Positions 45,108 through 53,702 of a DNA stretch of 64,000 bases are shown here, one piece after another (the first letter of the stretch is position 1; each line of letters opens with the position of its first letter). The stretch comes from Devosia subaequoris (GTDB lineage: Bacteria > Pseudomonadota > Alphaproteobacteria > Rhizobiales > Devosiaceae). The translations under genes were made by a program, and so were the position numbers. The DNA lies in assembly GCF_014197055.1 (NCBI RefSeq), contig NZ_JACIEW010000009.1, forward strand, positions 62,001-126,000, written 5' to 3'. The notes beneath the pieces were generated by a model, which ran no database searches, was not told the origin of the DNA, and saw only the letters and a list, made by a program, of their open reading frames with translations.

Positions 45108-46307
45108 ATGTTTCTCGACGTTCTGCGCCGCCGCAACCCTGCCTTTGTCGAAGCCGCCATGGCGCTGCATCAATCAGGGCAGGTACCGGCCAATGCCTAC
45201 GTGCTCGATCTCGATGCGGTCGAAGCCAACGCCCGAGTGCTCAAGTCCGAGGCGGACAAGTACGGCCTCAAGATCTTTGCCATGACCAAGCAGGTGGGGC
45301 GTTCGTCCAGCTTCTGCCAGGCGGTGCAGCGTGGCGGTATCGAAAAGTCGGTGGCCGTCGATATGGCCTGTGCGCGGGCGACCCACAATGCTGGTATGCC
45401 GGTGGGCCATCTGGGGCATTTGCAGCAAGTGGCGCGGGCCGAGGCCGATGCGGCTGCAGCAACTTTCCGTCCGGACTACTGGACCGTTTTCAACGCCGAA
45501 AAGGCACATGAGGCGGGGCAGGCGGCGCACAAGGCGGGTTACAAGCAGAACCTGCTCGCGCGGATCAAGGCGGAGGGCGATACGTTCTATCGTGGCCATG
45601 AAGGCGGGTTCGAGGCAGCCGACATCGTGAGCGTGGCCGAGGGGCTGGACCGGGTCGAAGGTGGGCGCTTTGCCGGGATCACGACTTTCCCGGCGCTGCT
45701 GTTCGACCACGAGACGCGCAAGGTGAGGCCGACGCCGAACCTGGCGACCCTGTCGCGTGCGGCTGAAGCGCTGCGCAAGGCGGGCCGGCGGGATGTCGAG
45801 ATCAATGCACCCGGAACCACATCGTCAGTGTTGTTGCAGGGACTAGCCGAAGCCGGGGCAACGCAGTGCGAGCCGGGCAATGGGCTGCATGGCACGACGG
45901 CGCTGCATGTGATGGAGGATCTGCCCGAATTGCCGGCGGTACTCTACCTTACCGAAGTGTCGCATCTGTCGGGCGGCAAGGCCTATTGCCTGGGCGGCGG
46001 GTTCTATATCGATCCGATCTTCCCTGATTATCCGGTCAAGGCCATCGTGTCGCGCGAGCCGACGACGGCTGCAGGCGCGCTGCGCGATGTGGAAATTCCG
46101 CCCCCTTCGGCCATCGACTATTACGCGATGATCGATGCCGATGGCGCCTCCGCACCGCGACCCGGCGATACGGCGGTGTTCGGGTTCCGCGGGCAGGCTT
46201 TTGTCACGCGCGCCTATGTCGTGGGGGTTTCCGGCGTTTCGACGGGCAACCCCAAGGTCGAAACCATTGAAGACAGCTTTGGCCGCACAGCGGCATGGCC
46301 GGTATAG
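45108..46307 (+). CDS. YhfX-like PLP-dependent alanine-racemase-fold protein
   Basis: 399 residues from the ATG at 45108 after TAGGAG; the ORF extends upstream without support. The N-terminal alanine-racemase-like barrel has the PLP lysine in IFAMTKQVGRSSSFC (about 60), then EKSVAVDMACARATHNAGMP, LLARIKAEGDTFYRGHEGGF and DVEINAPGTTSSVLLQG. The family is related to E. coli YhfX, found in an uncharacterised catabolic operon. It may racemise or rearrange an amino compound. Encoded between the permease and ATPase of one ABC system. Confidence 0.82.
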   Translation: MFLDVLRRRNPAFVEAAMALHQSGQVPANAYVLDLDAVEANARVLKSEADKYGLKIFAMTKQVGRSSSFCQAVQRGGIEKSVAVDMACARATHNAGMPVGHLGHLQQVARAEADAAAATFRPDYWTVFNAEKAHEAGQAAHKAGYKQNLLARIKAEGDTFYRGHEGGFEAADIVSVAEGLDRVEGGRFAGITTFPALLFDHETRKVRPTPNLATLSRAAEALRKAGRRDVEINAPGTTSSVLLQGLAEAGATQCEPGNGLHGTTALHVMEDLPELPAVLYLTEVSHLSGGKAYCLGGGFYIDPIFPDYPVKAIVSREPTTAAGALRDVEIPPPSAIDYYAMIDADGASAPRPGDTAVFGFRGQAFVTRAYVVGVSGVSTGNPKVETIEDSFGRTAAWPV

Positions 46308-46318
46308 GAGCGCACGAC

Positions 46319-47056
46319 ATGACCCAACCTGTTCTGGCCCTCAACAATATCCGCAAGAGCTTTGGCGGCGTCGTTGCCATTGAGGATTTCAGCCTCACCA
46401 TCGAGCCGGGCGAGATCGTCGCACTGGTCGGTGACAATGGCGCGGGCAAGTCGACGCTGATCAAGATCGTCTCCGGCGTGCATGCGCCAACCGCCGGCAG
46501 CATCGTCATCGAAGGAGAAAGCGTCGCCATGTCAAGTGCGACCAAGGCCCGGGAGCACGGCATCGAGGTCGTTTACCAGGATCTGGCGCTGGCCGATCAG
46601 CAATCGGTCTATATGAATCTGTTCCTCGGGCGCGAGGTGACCAAGGGACCGTTCGGACAGCTTGATCGCAAGACCATGATCGCCGAGACCCAGCGCCTGG
46701 TGGATGAATTGGATGTGCGCATTCCCTCACCGCACGCCACTATCCGCGATCTGTCGGGTGGGCAGAGGCAGGGTATCGCCATTGCCCGCGCCACGCGCTG
46801 GGCCAAGAAGCTGATCCTGCTCGATGAACCCACGGCAGCGCTGGGCGTCGCGGAAACGGCCAAGGTGGAAAAGATCGTGGCCGGGCTCAAGGCGCGCAAT
46901 ATCGGGGTGCTGATCATCAGCCATAGCTTGGATCAGGTGTTCCGTTTATCGGACCGGATCTGTGTACTGCGACGCGGGAAGCAGATCGGCATTCGCAACA
47001 CAGCTGACACCGACAAGAACGAGATCGTCTCGATGATCACGGGTCTGAGCGCGTAG
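46319..47056 (+). CDS. Ribose/fructose-type ABC ATPase, single nucleotide-binding domain
   Basis: 245 residues from the ATG at 46319. Walker A GDNGAGKSTL (about 40), signature LSGGQRQGIAIARA (about 143), Walker B LILLDEPTAALG (about 168). Typical RbsA proteins have two ATPase modules (~500 residues). This one has one, as in FrcA-type systems, and would work as a homodimer. The last gene of the ROK operon, followed by a stem-loop. Confidence 0.9.
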   Translation: MTQPVLALNNIRKSFGGVVAIEDFSLTIEPGEIVALVGDNGAGKSTLIKIVSGVHAPTAGSIVIEGESVAMSSATKAREHGIEVVYQDLALADQQSVYMNLFLGREVTKGPFGQLDRKTMIAETQRLVDELDVRIPSPHATIRDLSGGQRQGIAIARATRWAKKLILLDEPTAALGVAETAKVEKIVAGLKARNIGVLIISHSLDQVFRLSDRICVLRRGKQIGIRNTADTDKNEIVSMITGLSA

Positions 47057-47065
47057 TAGGTCCAA

Positions 47066-47089
47066 GGGGCCGTTGCAATATACGGCCCT
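47066..47089 (+). terminator. Possible transcription stop after the ROK operon
   Basis: GGGGCCGT and ACGGCCCT pair (7 bp plus a terminal G-T) around an 8-base loop, ten bases after the ATPase stop. No T-run follows, so it may be a weak or Rho-assisted end. Confidence 0.45.
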
Positions 47090-47199
47090 CAGCAACGCGT
47101 CCCAAGTACAAGCCCGCTGCGCGGGATGTTCAGCGGCATCGTTTAGGCCTTTGAGCGGCTAAGGTTGCAGTCGGACCACCATCAAACCGCCAAGCGCCG

Positions 47200-47612
47200 G
47201 TATTACCGCTGAATTGAGATGGGCGTGCTCGAAAAGCTGTTCGAGGCACTGGCCAGGAAAGGTAACCTCGATTGGGTGGCGTCGATTCCACTTCCATCCG
47301 TGTCCAGCCACAAGCCGCCGGTGCATGGCAAAAGGGGGACGGACACCCAAGATCTTGGCCGCTCTCGCGGCGGGCTAGGCACCAAGATCATGTCGTTGTG
47401 CGCCCGGCGCGCCGGCGCGCGTTGTGCTTGCGCCGTGCCATCGCGGTTACCTGATCCATGGCAAGGATCTACTGGACGGCCTTAAGTCTCGCCACGTCAT
47501 CGCTGACCGCGCCTCTGACGCCGAGCACTTCCACGACACCCTTCTTGATGCTGGAGCGATCCCCGTCATCCCGCCAAGACAAGAACGGCGGCGTCCCCAC
47601 ACTTGCGACTGA
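47200..47612 (+). mobile_element. Decayed IS5-family (IS427-like) transposase remnant
   Basis: Plus-strand fragments in different frames line up with IS5-type transposases: VDSTSIRVQPQAAGAWQKGD, then DLGRSRGGLGTKIM, then DGLKSRHVIADRASDAEHFH and AGAIPVIPPRQERR. Normal genes read VDST...AHQHAAGA...GRSRGG(F/L)-T-KI and later the second catalytic Asp in ADRAYDA. At least two frameshifts and missing ends make it inactive. It fills the gap (47057-47624) between two catabolic modules. Confidence 0.75.
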
Positions 47613-47624
47613 CAGCTCTCCAAC

Positions 47625-47975
47625 CTAGTCCAGAGCCGCGATGGCGGTCATTTCGACGCGCAGACCGGGAATGGCAAGGCGGGCTTCGACTGTTGCGCGT
47701 GCGGGCAAGTTGGCCTTGTCCAGCCACTCGTCCCACACCGCATTCATGGCGTTGAAATCGCTGATATGGGGCAGGTAGATATTGACCGACAGGAGCTTCG
47801 CGCGGCTAGTTCCCGACCTTTTCAAGAGGTCATCTATCTTGGCGAGCACTTCGCGCGTCTGTACTTCAATCGGGGCACCGATACTGTCGGCGATCTGGCC
47901 CGCAATATAGACGGTGTGGTTGTGCACCACGGCCGCGGCAAAGCGCTGGCCATTCTCAATTCGCTTGATCGTCAT
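47625..47975 (-). CDS. RidA (YjgF/YER057c/UK114) family protein
   Basis: 116 residues from the ATG at 47975 with GAGG upstream. Family features are AAAVVHNHTVYIAGQIADS, EVLAKIDDLLKRSGTSRAKLLSV, and the C-terminal PARATVEARLAIPGLRVEMTAIAA, which has the expected Arg-x-x-x-E arrangement. RidA proteins release ammonia from reactive enamine/imine intermediates; some family members have other hydrolase roles. It is last in a five-gene minus-strand operon, seven bases after the ATPase stop, suggesting an imine-forming step or general metabolite repair. Confidence 0.88.
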   Translation of the reverse strand: MTIKRIENGQRFAAAVVHNHTVYIAGQIADSIGAPIEVQTREVLAKIDDLLKRSGTSRAKLLSVNIYLPHISDFNAMNAVWDEWLDKANLPARATVEARLAIPGLRVEMTAIAALD

Positions 47976-47982
47976 AAGGTCC

Positions 47983-49038
47983 TCAATTGATGCGCAAGCC
48001 GGAAGCGGCGTCGAAGAGGTGAACGGTGCCGGGCATAGGGGCCAAGCTAAAATGATCTCCAGGACCCATCTGCAGGCGTTCGCGCAGCGCCACCATAACT
48101 TCGGTGCCGGCGAGGCGGCTGACGACCTGGGTTTCGGCGCCGGTTGGCTCCACGGTGACGATCTCGGCTGGCGTGCCGCCATCGGACACGACCAAATGTT
48201 CGGGACGGATGCCAAGCATAATTGCCTGACCGTCGACTCTGTCAGGAGTGGTGTCCAAAGCGATTTCGGTGCCGTCCTCGGCAATGAAACGCCCGGCGCG
48301 GACCGTGCCGGGCAGCATGTTCATCGCCGGCGAGCCGATGAAGCCGGCAACGAAGACATTGGCAGGCCGATCGTAGAGCTCCAGGGGAGTGCCAATCTGC
48401 TCGATGAGACCATCATGCATGACGACGATGCGGTCGGCCATGGTCATGGCTTCTATCTGGTCGTGGGTGACATAGACGGTCGTGGTCTTGAGACGGGCAT
48501 GGTTTTGCTTGATCTCGCTGCGCATCTGCACGCGCAGCTTGGCATCGAGGTTGGACAAGGGCTCGTCGAAGAGGAAGACAGCTGGACTGCGCACGATGGC
48601 GCGGCCCATGGCCACACGCTGGCGTTGGCCACCAGACAATTCCTTGGGTAAGCGTTCGAGATAGGGCGTCAGGCCGAGAATACCGGCTGCTCTCGCAACC
48701 CTCTCCTTGCGCTCGGCGGGGGACATCCCCTTGAGGCGGAGTGCAAAGGTCATATTCTGCTCGACGGTCATATGAGGATAAAGCGCATAGGACTGGAACA
48801 CCATGGCAATGTCGCGATCCTTGGGTGCCAAGTCGTTGATGATCTGTCCACCAATCGAAATATCGCCGCTGCTGATCTCCTCAAGGCCCGCGATCATGCG
48901 CAGCAGGGTGGACTTGCCACAGCCGGACGGGCCGACCAGAACTAGGAATTCGCCGTCCCGGATGTCGACCGAGACACCCTTGAGGACTTCCAACTTATTG
49001 TAGATTTTGCGCACGTCGCGAATCGTGACTGTACCCAT
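47983..49038 (-). CDS. ABC sugar-transporter ATPase (MsmX/UgpC type)
   Basis: 351 residues from MGTVTIRDVRKIYN at 49038. Walker A GPSGCGKSTLL, signature LSGGQRQRVAMGRAI, Walker B VFLFDEPLSNLD, switch VTHDQIEAMTM, and a C-terminal TOBE region with LGIRPEHL. The divergent operon has a binding protein and two permeases but no ATPase, so this subunit should complete that importer. It follows the SDR gene by 22 bases. Confidence 0.92.
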   Translation of the reverse strand: MGTVTIRDVRKIYNKLEVLKGVSVDIRDGEFLVLVGPSGCGKSTLLRMIAGLEEISSGDISIGGQIINDLAPKDRDIAMVFQSYALYPHMTVEQNMTFALRLKGMSPAERKERVARAAGILGLTPYLERLPKELSGGQRQRVAMGRAIVRSPAVFLFDEPLSNLDAKLRVQMRSEIKQNHARLKTTTVYVTHDQIEAMTMADRIVVMHDGLIEQIGTPLELYDRPANVFVAGFIGSPAMNMLPGTVRAGRFIAEDGTEIALDTTPDRVDGQAIMLGIRPEHLVVSDGGTPAEIVTVEPTGAETQVVSRLAGTEVMVALRERLQMGPGDHFSLAPMPGTVHLFDAASGLRIN

Positions 49039-49060
49039 AATGGTGCCTCCAGCGGATTGA

Positions 49061-49807
49061 CTAATATGTGGCCCGGCCACCGGAAAGATCGAAAACGGAC
49101 GCCGTTGTGAAGCTGTTTTCCCGGCTGACGAGCCAGCCAACCATGCTGGCGGCTTCTTCCACTTCTAGGAAACGGCCACGGGGGATGCGGCTGAGCATGT
49201 ATTCGATGAATTCAGGCTTGAGCTCATCGAGGATGCGCGTCTTGGCGGTGGCTGGCGTGATGGCATTGACGGCAATGTCATACCGCGCCAATTCCTTGCC
49301 AAGCGCCTTGGTCATCGCAATGACGCCACCCTTGGCCGCCGCATAGGCAGAGGCCAACGGATTGCCTTCCTTGCCGGCGATCGAGGCGATGTTGACGATA
49401 CGCCCATAATTGGCGGCCTTCATGTAGGGCACAACGGCGCGATTGACGTAGAAGGCTCCATTAAGGTCGATATCGACCACCCGGCGCCATTCGATAGGAT
49501 CGTACTCGTCGAGCGGGGCATTCTTCCCAGCGATACCAGCCGAGTGAACGAGGATGTCTATGCCGCCAGTGCCTTGAGCGACCGATGCGGCTGCGGCCGC
49601 CACGGCGTCACAATCGGCAATATCCACGATCACGGTGGATGCGGCTTCACCCAGTCGGGCCTGAGCAGATGCCAGAACACCTGCGTCAATATCCCAGAGG
49701 CTGACGCGGGCACCCGAGGCCACGAGACGAGAGGCGATGGCCAGGCCAATCCCCTGTCCTCCGCCGGTGACAATGGCGGTCTGGTTGTGAAGATCGTAAG
49801 AATTCAT
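49061..49807 (-). CDS. SDR-family NAD(P)-dependent dehydrogenase
   Basis: 248 residues, a classical short-chain dehydrogenase. It has the nucleotide motif TGGGQGIGLA (about 15-24), NAG-like HSAGIAG, catalytic Ser in VNIASIAG and Tyr-x3-Lys in SAYAAAKGG (about 154-162). An acidic residue after strand 2 (LWDID) points to NAD preference. Relatives oxidise sugar acids, for example 2-keto-3-deoxy-L-fuconate. Coupled (four-base overlap) to a fuconolactonase-like gene, so a sugar or sugar-acid oxidation step fits. Confidence 0.87.
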   Translation of the reverse strand: MNSYDLHNQTAIVTGGGQGIGLAIASRLVASGARVSLWDIDAGVLASAQARLGEAASTVIVDIADCDAVAAAAASVAQGTGGIDILVHSAGIAGKNAPLDEYDPIEWRRVVDIDLNGAFYVNRAVVPYMKAANYGRIVNIASIAGKEGNPLASAYAAAKGGVIAMTKALGKELARYDIAVNAITPATAKTRILDELKPEFIEYMLSRIPRGRFLEVEEAASMVGWLVSRENSFTTASVFDLSGGRATY

Positions 49808-50733
49808 GGATATCGGTCCAACTGGATGTCGGTGAAATTGTAGAAGCGCGCTGCATTGCCGGCAAATATGGCCAGCAGCTCATCATCGCTCAGATCAGCG
49901 AAGATGCGCCGGAAGCTCTCATAGGTCTGAGCAAAGCTGGCATGCTGGGTAACCACCGGATGGTCGCTGGCCAAAAGGCATCTATGTGGCCCAAAGGCGT
50001 CAAGGCAGGTCATGGCCACGTCGCGCAGGCTCGCTTCGGTCCAGTCCGGATCGTAGGCCACCATGTCGGAAATCTTGAGCACCAGGTTTGGCACACGGGC
50101 GAGGCTGGATAGTCCCGATGCCCAGTTGGCCATGCCCTCGACCGTCCGGTCGAATGGGGAGCCACAATGATTGAGGGCAAAAGCAACCTCGGGAAACGCC
50201 GCCAGCAGGTCGAGCACCTCCGCAACCTGCCAGGGCGATATCAGAAGATCAAAAGACAGGCCATAGCGGCCGAGTGCGGCGAGGCCGCGACGCCATTGCG
50301 GGTCGGCCACCAGATGCTTGTCGGCCACAGCAGAGCGCGCGGGGTCGGGATGCCAGCTGACAATCTGGCGTATCCCGGTTACCCGGCCATTTGCGGCCAT
50401 TGCGGCCAGGGTGTCTTCCACATCGGGCGCGCGCAGATCGGCAAATCCGACGTAGCGCCCTGCAATGCCCGAGGGGCGCTCAAGGCTATCGAGCCAGGCG
50501 ATTTCGCCCAACGGATTGGTCGCGTCCCAATTGGCCTCCACATGAACGCTGGCAATGACGTCGTATCCGCGTGTGTCGCGCAGATAGTCCTGCGGTAGGC
50601 AATTGCGCGTAAGGACCGCGTCCTGTTGTCCGCGCAACCACGGATGACGGTCAATCGCCAAATCCCAGAAATGGTGGTGGGCGTCCACGATCGGGCCGCA
50701 ATAGAGCCCTGCACTGTCACGCAACGGGCTCAT
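49804..50733 (-). CDS. Amidohydrolase-family lactonase-like protein (L-fuconolactonase type)
   Basis: 309 residues from the ATG at 50733, which shares one base with the upstream stop (TAATG). Amidohydrolase_2 pattern: the first metal His pair in IVDAHHHFWDLAIDRHPWL (about 15-33), SVHVEANWD, FALNHCGSPFD (about 200) and the late Asp in LLASDHPV (about 268). This pattern is shared with L-fuconolactonases and 2-pyrone-dicarboxylate lactonases, which open sugar or aromatic lactones. With the neighbouring SDR and Gfo/Idh dehydrogenases it suggests an oxidise-then-hydrolyse route. Confidence 0.82.
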   Translation of the reverse strand: MSPLRDSAGLYCGPIVDAHHHFWDLAIDRHPWLRGQQDAVLTRNCLPQDYLRDTRGYDVIASVHVEANWDATNPLGEIAWLDSLERPSGIAGRYVGFADLRAPDVEDTLAAMAANGRVTGIRQIVSWHPDPARSAVADKHLVADPQWRRGLAALGRYGLSFDLLISPWQVAEVLDLLAAFPEVAFALNHCGSPFDRTVEGMANWASGLSSLARVPNLVLKISDMVAYDPDWTEASLRDVAMTCLDAFGPHRCLLASDHPVVTQHASFAQTYESFRRIFADLSDDELLAIFAGNAARFYNFTDIQLDRYP

Positions 50734-52328
50734 TAACGCCCCATATGAACGCGGCGGGCGATCTGCTCGGCTAGCGTCAGCCAGCGGCGCGCCACTGCGC
50801 CGTTCCATGACATGGCCGTGGCAAGCGCCTCGGCCTGCAACTGGGAGAGGCGCTCCACAGGCAGTCCGGCCGACCCGTCCAGTTCAGACGCTATGGCAAG
50901 AAAGCGTTCCGCTGCCGCCTCACCACCCAGGCGGGGGGCCAAGTCGCGCGTGACGAATTCAGACCATTTCAGCGCCGGATTCCAGGTGAAACGGGCAAAA
51001 GCCAGATAGCTCAGTTCCACGGTGGCGCTGTAGTCGGAAGCCTCTCCCCAGACGGTCAGCCCCTGCATGCCCAATTGCGCGCCGCGTCTGGCCATGTCGG
51101 CGAAATCGCCGCCATTGAAGGCATATCGTTCGGTCCGATTGTCGCCATTCCACTGGCTCGCAAACTGGCAGCGAAGGACGTTTGGCTGGGTAGGCAGCGA
51201 CGCCACATAGCCCGGTTCGAGTTCGTTGCGCAGCCGCTTCCAATAACTGCGATTGGCAGTGTGCTGGTAGATGGCTCCCTGAGGCAGCGCCGATTGCGCA
51301 GACGTTGCCACCGGATCGAGCAGATTGTCCCATTGCATTTCGCAATAGATCCAGAGGTCGGGCCGCTTCGCTATTGCAGCCGCATAGAGGCGGGGAAAAT
51401 TGATCGCCATGTCGGTGTGTGACCAGGAGTCGCCGTGAACATCTTCGCGCCTTTGCGCCTCGGCGTCATTGTCTCGGCGGGCTCGGCAGCGGTCGCAATC
51501 ACAGACGCCATAATCGCCGCTCTCAATATTGATGCCGCCAATTTCGAACGTCTCGGCCAGCCATGCGACAGCCTCTTCCATCCAGTCCATGGTTTCGGGC
51601 GCGCTGGGGCATGCGCTCATGGTGTAGTCCGAATGGGGGAAGTTCAGCGGGAAGGCGAGATCGGCGATCTGGAATCCGACATCTCGGTTCATCTTGGCGG
51701 CATGCTGCGGATTTTCCTTCAACCAGGTCGACAGATTGTAGCGGTGCTTGCCCTCCCAGTAGACGCCGCCATATGCGCCGATGGCAATGCCGGGAATGAT
51801 GCGCACACCCCGCTCATTGGCATAGCGACAAAGCTGCTGGGCAGCCTCAACCCCGCCATGACTGTCGCGCAGAAAGCCATAGATGATAATGCCGCCAATG
51901 CGGTTCCTGGAGCAGAAGTCGATCAGGCGCTGATAGTCGGCTAGAAAGCCGCCGGGCGGCTTCTGATAAGGATTGAAGACGCCGATTTCCTGATGACCTA
52001 TCTGGGATAACTCCCAATTGGTGGAATGGTCCCAGGTCCAGAATGACCGATATTTCATGCCTGGCGCACCCGCGATCGGGGCATCTGCAAGGCGAGCCAG
52101 AAGGCGGTCACTAGCGCTGTGAGCGATGAGTTCTTCGACGCCGTAGATGACGCCTGAAAACGGGCCGCCGCGCACTTCGATGGTTCCATCGAGGGCACTA
52201 ATCACAAAGGCGCCTTCTGCCAAGGACGTATCAAGAACCAGTCTGATCGACTGTTCCTGGAGCGGGCTATCATGAAGAGATTCACGGAGACGCTCGGCCG
52301 CATAGGGGTGTGTGTGTCTGTGCGCCAT
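50733..52328 (-). CDS. Glycoside-hydrolase-like protein with GH20b/alpha-glucuronidase-type N-domain, cytoplasmic
   Basis: 531 residues, no signal peptide. The N-terminal alpha/beta domain ends with IEVRGGPFSGVIYGVEELI (about 50-68), the substrate-domain pattern shared by GH20, GH67 and relatives. A TIM-barrel-like part follows, with RSFWTWDHSTNWEL, IGGIIIYGFLRDSHGG, VRIIPGIAIGAYGG, IESGDYGVCDCDRCRAR (about 265-281) and QGLTVWGEASDY. The CDC-x2-C cluster could bind metal. Acid residues in IESGD and WGEAS are candidates for catalysis. It probably cleaves imported oligosaccharides; the linkage is unknown. First gene of the minus-strand operon. Confidence 0.65.
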   Translation of the reverse strand: MAHRHTHPYAAERLRESLHDSPLQEQSIRLVLDTSLAEGAFVISALDGTIEVRGGPFSGVIYGVEELIAHSASDRLLARLADAPIAGAPGMKYRSFWTWDHSTNWELSQIGHQEIGVFNPYQKPPGGFLADYQRLIDFCSRNRIGGIIIYGFLRDSHGGVEAAQQLCRYANERGVRIIPGIAIGAYGGVYWEGKHRYNLSTWLKENPQHAAKMNRDVGFQIADLAFPLNFPHSDYTMSACPSAPETMDWMEEAVAWLAETFEIGGINIESGDYGVCDCDRCRARRDNDAEAQRREDVHGDSWSHTDMAINFPRLYAAAIAKRPDLWIYCEMQWDNLLDPVATSAQSALPQGAIYQHTANRSYWKRLRNELEPGYVASLPTQPNVLRCQFASQWNGDNRTERYAFNGGDFADMARRGAQLGMQGLTVWGEASDYSATVELSYLAFARFTWNPALKWSEFVTRDLAPRLGGEAAAERFLAIASELDGSAGLPVERLSQLQAEALATAMSWNGAVARRWLTLAEQIARRVHMGR

Positions 52329-52361
52329 CGATCATCATACCTCGTCTCCGCTCGCTTCACA

Positions 52362-52397
52362 TTGACAGAATAAAGCATCATGACTATCAAATATCAA
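52362..52397. promoter_or_regulatory. Overlapping divergent sigma-70 promoters
   Basis: Plus strand: -35 TTGACA (52362-52367), 17-base spacer, -10 TATCAA (52385-52390), for the Gfo/Idh gene at 52456. Minus strand: -35 TTGATA (52397-52392), 17-base spacer, -10 TTTATT (52374-52369), for the glycosidase-like gene at 52328. The two elements interlock, so a single regulator bound here would control both operons. Confidence 0.65.
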
Positions 52398-52455
52398 CAT
52401 TAATTTTTGCTGGTGATAATGCACTCATCCTCGGCAGCATCCCACAGGAGCGTTC

Positions 52456-53535
52456 ATGCCTGCGCAATCCGTCTTCGATTTCGCCAGTCTGCAGCAGACC
52501 TGGGCCATGCCCAGCGCGCCGCGTCCGATCACCATTTTAGGCGCCGGTGGCATCGTCCGAGACGGGCATTTGCCAGCCTATCGGAGAATGGGACTTCCAG
52601 TCGCCGGCGTCTTCGATGTGAACGCGGAAGCCGCGCGCAAACTTGCTGCCGATTTCGACATCCCGGTGGTCCATCAAACTTTGGACGACACCCTCGCCGC
52701 CTGCGGCACGCGCGGTGTGTTTGACCTGGCGCTACCGCCGGCCGCGATCCTGCAAACAGTGGAACAACTGCCCGAGGGCAGCATTGCGCTCATCCAGAAG
52801 CCGCTGGGCCCGGATGGGGCAGCGGCGCGTCAGATCGTTGACACCTTGCAAGCCCGCTCGGTCACCGCCGCCACCAATTTTCAGCTGCGTTTCACCCCCT
52901 CGATGTTGGCCATTCGTGATGCGGTGCGTCGGGGCCTGCTGGGCGACATTGTCGACGTCGAGGTTCGGCTTGCCGTTTATATGCCCTGGGAGCTGTGGTC
53001 GTTCATCCCCTCGCTGGACGCGGTGGAAATTCCGCTGCATTCCATTCATTATCTCGACTGGATACGGTCTCTGCTCGGCGAGCCTGAAAGCGTTTTTGCT
53101 AAGGCCGTGAAGCATCCCCGCTACCCGACCCTGGCCGATGCGCGGTCCAGCATTATCCTTGATTATGGCGACCGCGTGCGCTGTGCGCTATCGCTCAATC
53201 ACACCTACAATTACGGCCCCAAACATGTCGAAGCCACGATAAGGGTCGAGGGCACAAAGGGCGCCGCCCACCTGAGCGTGGGCTACCTGATCGACTACAA
53301 CAAGCCGGTCCCTGAAAAGCTCGAATTTGTCACCGAAGGCGGCACATGGACCGAACTGCCGCTCAAGGGCGAGCGGGTGCCGGATGCCTTCGGCTTCGTC
53401 ATGGCGAACCTGCAGCGCTTCGCTGCGGGAGAGGATGCCGTGCTCGACACCGATGTCCGAGACTCGGTTCGTACCATGGCGCTTGTGGATGCTGCGCTCA
53501 AGTCCAGCAGACTGGGCGGCGTCGTCCCCGAGTGA
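52456..53535 (+). CDS. Gfo/Idh/MocA-family sugar dehydrogenase-like protein
   Basis: 359 residues. An N-terminal Rossmann fold (ITILGAGGIVRDGHLPAYRRMG, about 30-51) is followed by IALIQKPLGPDGAAAR, where many members have an EKP triad; here the position reads QKP. The C-terminal beta-sheet domain contains HSIHYLDWIRSLLGEP, with the His usually used in catalysis or metal/sugar binding. Likely an NAD(P)-dependent sugar oxidoreductase. First gene of the plus-strand operon. Confidence 0.87.
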   Translation: MPAQSVFDFASLQQTWAMPSAPRPITILGAGGIVRDGHLPAYRRMGLPVAGVFDVNAEAARKLAADFDIPVVHQTLDDTLAACGTRGVFDLALPPAAILQTVEQLPEGSIALIQKPLGPDGAAARQIVDTLQARSVTAATNFQLRFTPSMLAIRDAVRRGLLGDIVDVEVRLAVYMPWELWSFIPSLDAVEIPLHSIHYLDWIRSLLGEPESVFAKAVKHPRYPTLADARSSIILDYGDRVRCALSLNHTYNYGPKHVEATIRVEGTKGAAHLSVGYLIDYNKPVPEKLEFVTEGGTWTELPLKGERVPDAFGFVMANLQRFAAGEDAVLDTDVRDSVRTMALVDAALKSSRLGGVVPE

Positions 53536-53537
53536 TT

Positions 53538-53564
53538 GAGATATTGATTTCGCATGAGATATTG
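53538..53564. repeat. Direct repeat GAGATATTG, possible regulator site
   Basis: GAGATATTG at 53538-53546 and again at 53556-53564, an 18-base period, just after the Gfo/Idh stop and 140 bases before the binding-protein gene. The A+T-rich setting and similarity to the GATATTTGATA word in the divergent promoter (minus strand, near 52395-52385) suggest a shared regulator, perhaps the IclR protein. Confidence 0.35.
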
Positions 53565-53702
53565 TACTTTCATATTTCAAATTACTCGTGTTAGCGTGTT
53601 GGAGTTGAAGTCTGGTCGCGGAGGGACGCGGCCAAGCTGGATAACGAGGGAGTCGCGCCCAAGCCGACAGACCGGGCCGACTGCAAATCAAGGGAAGCGG
53701 AG

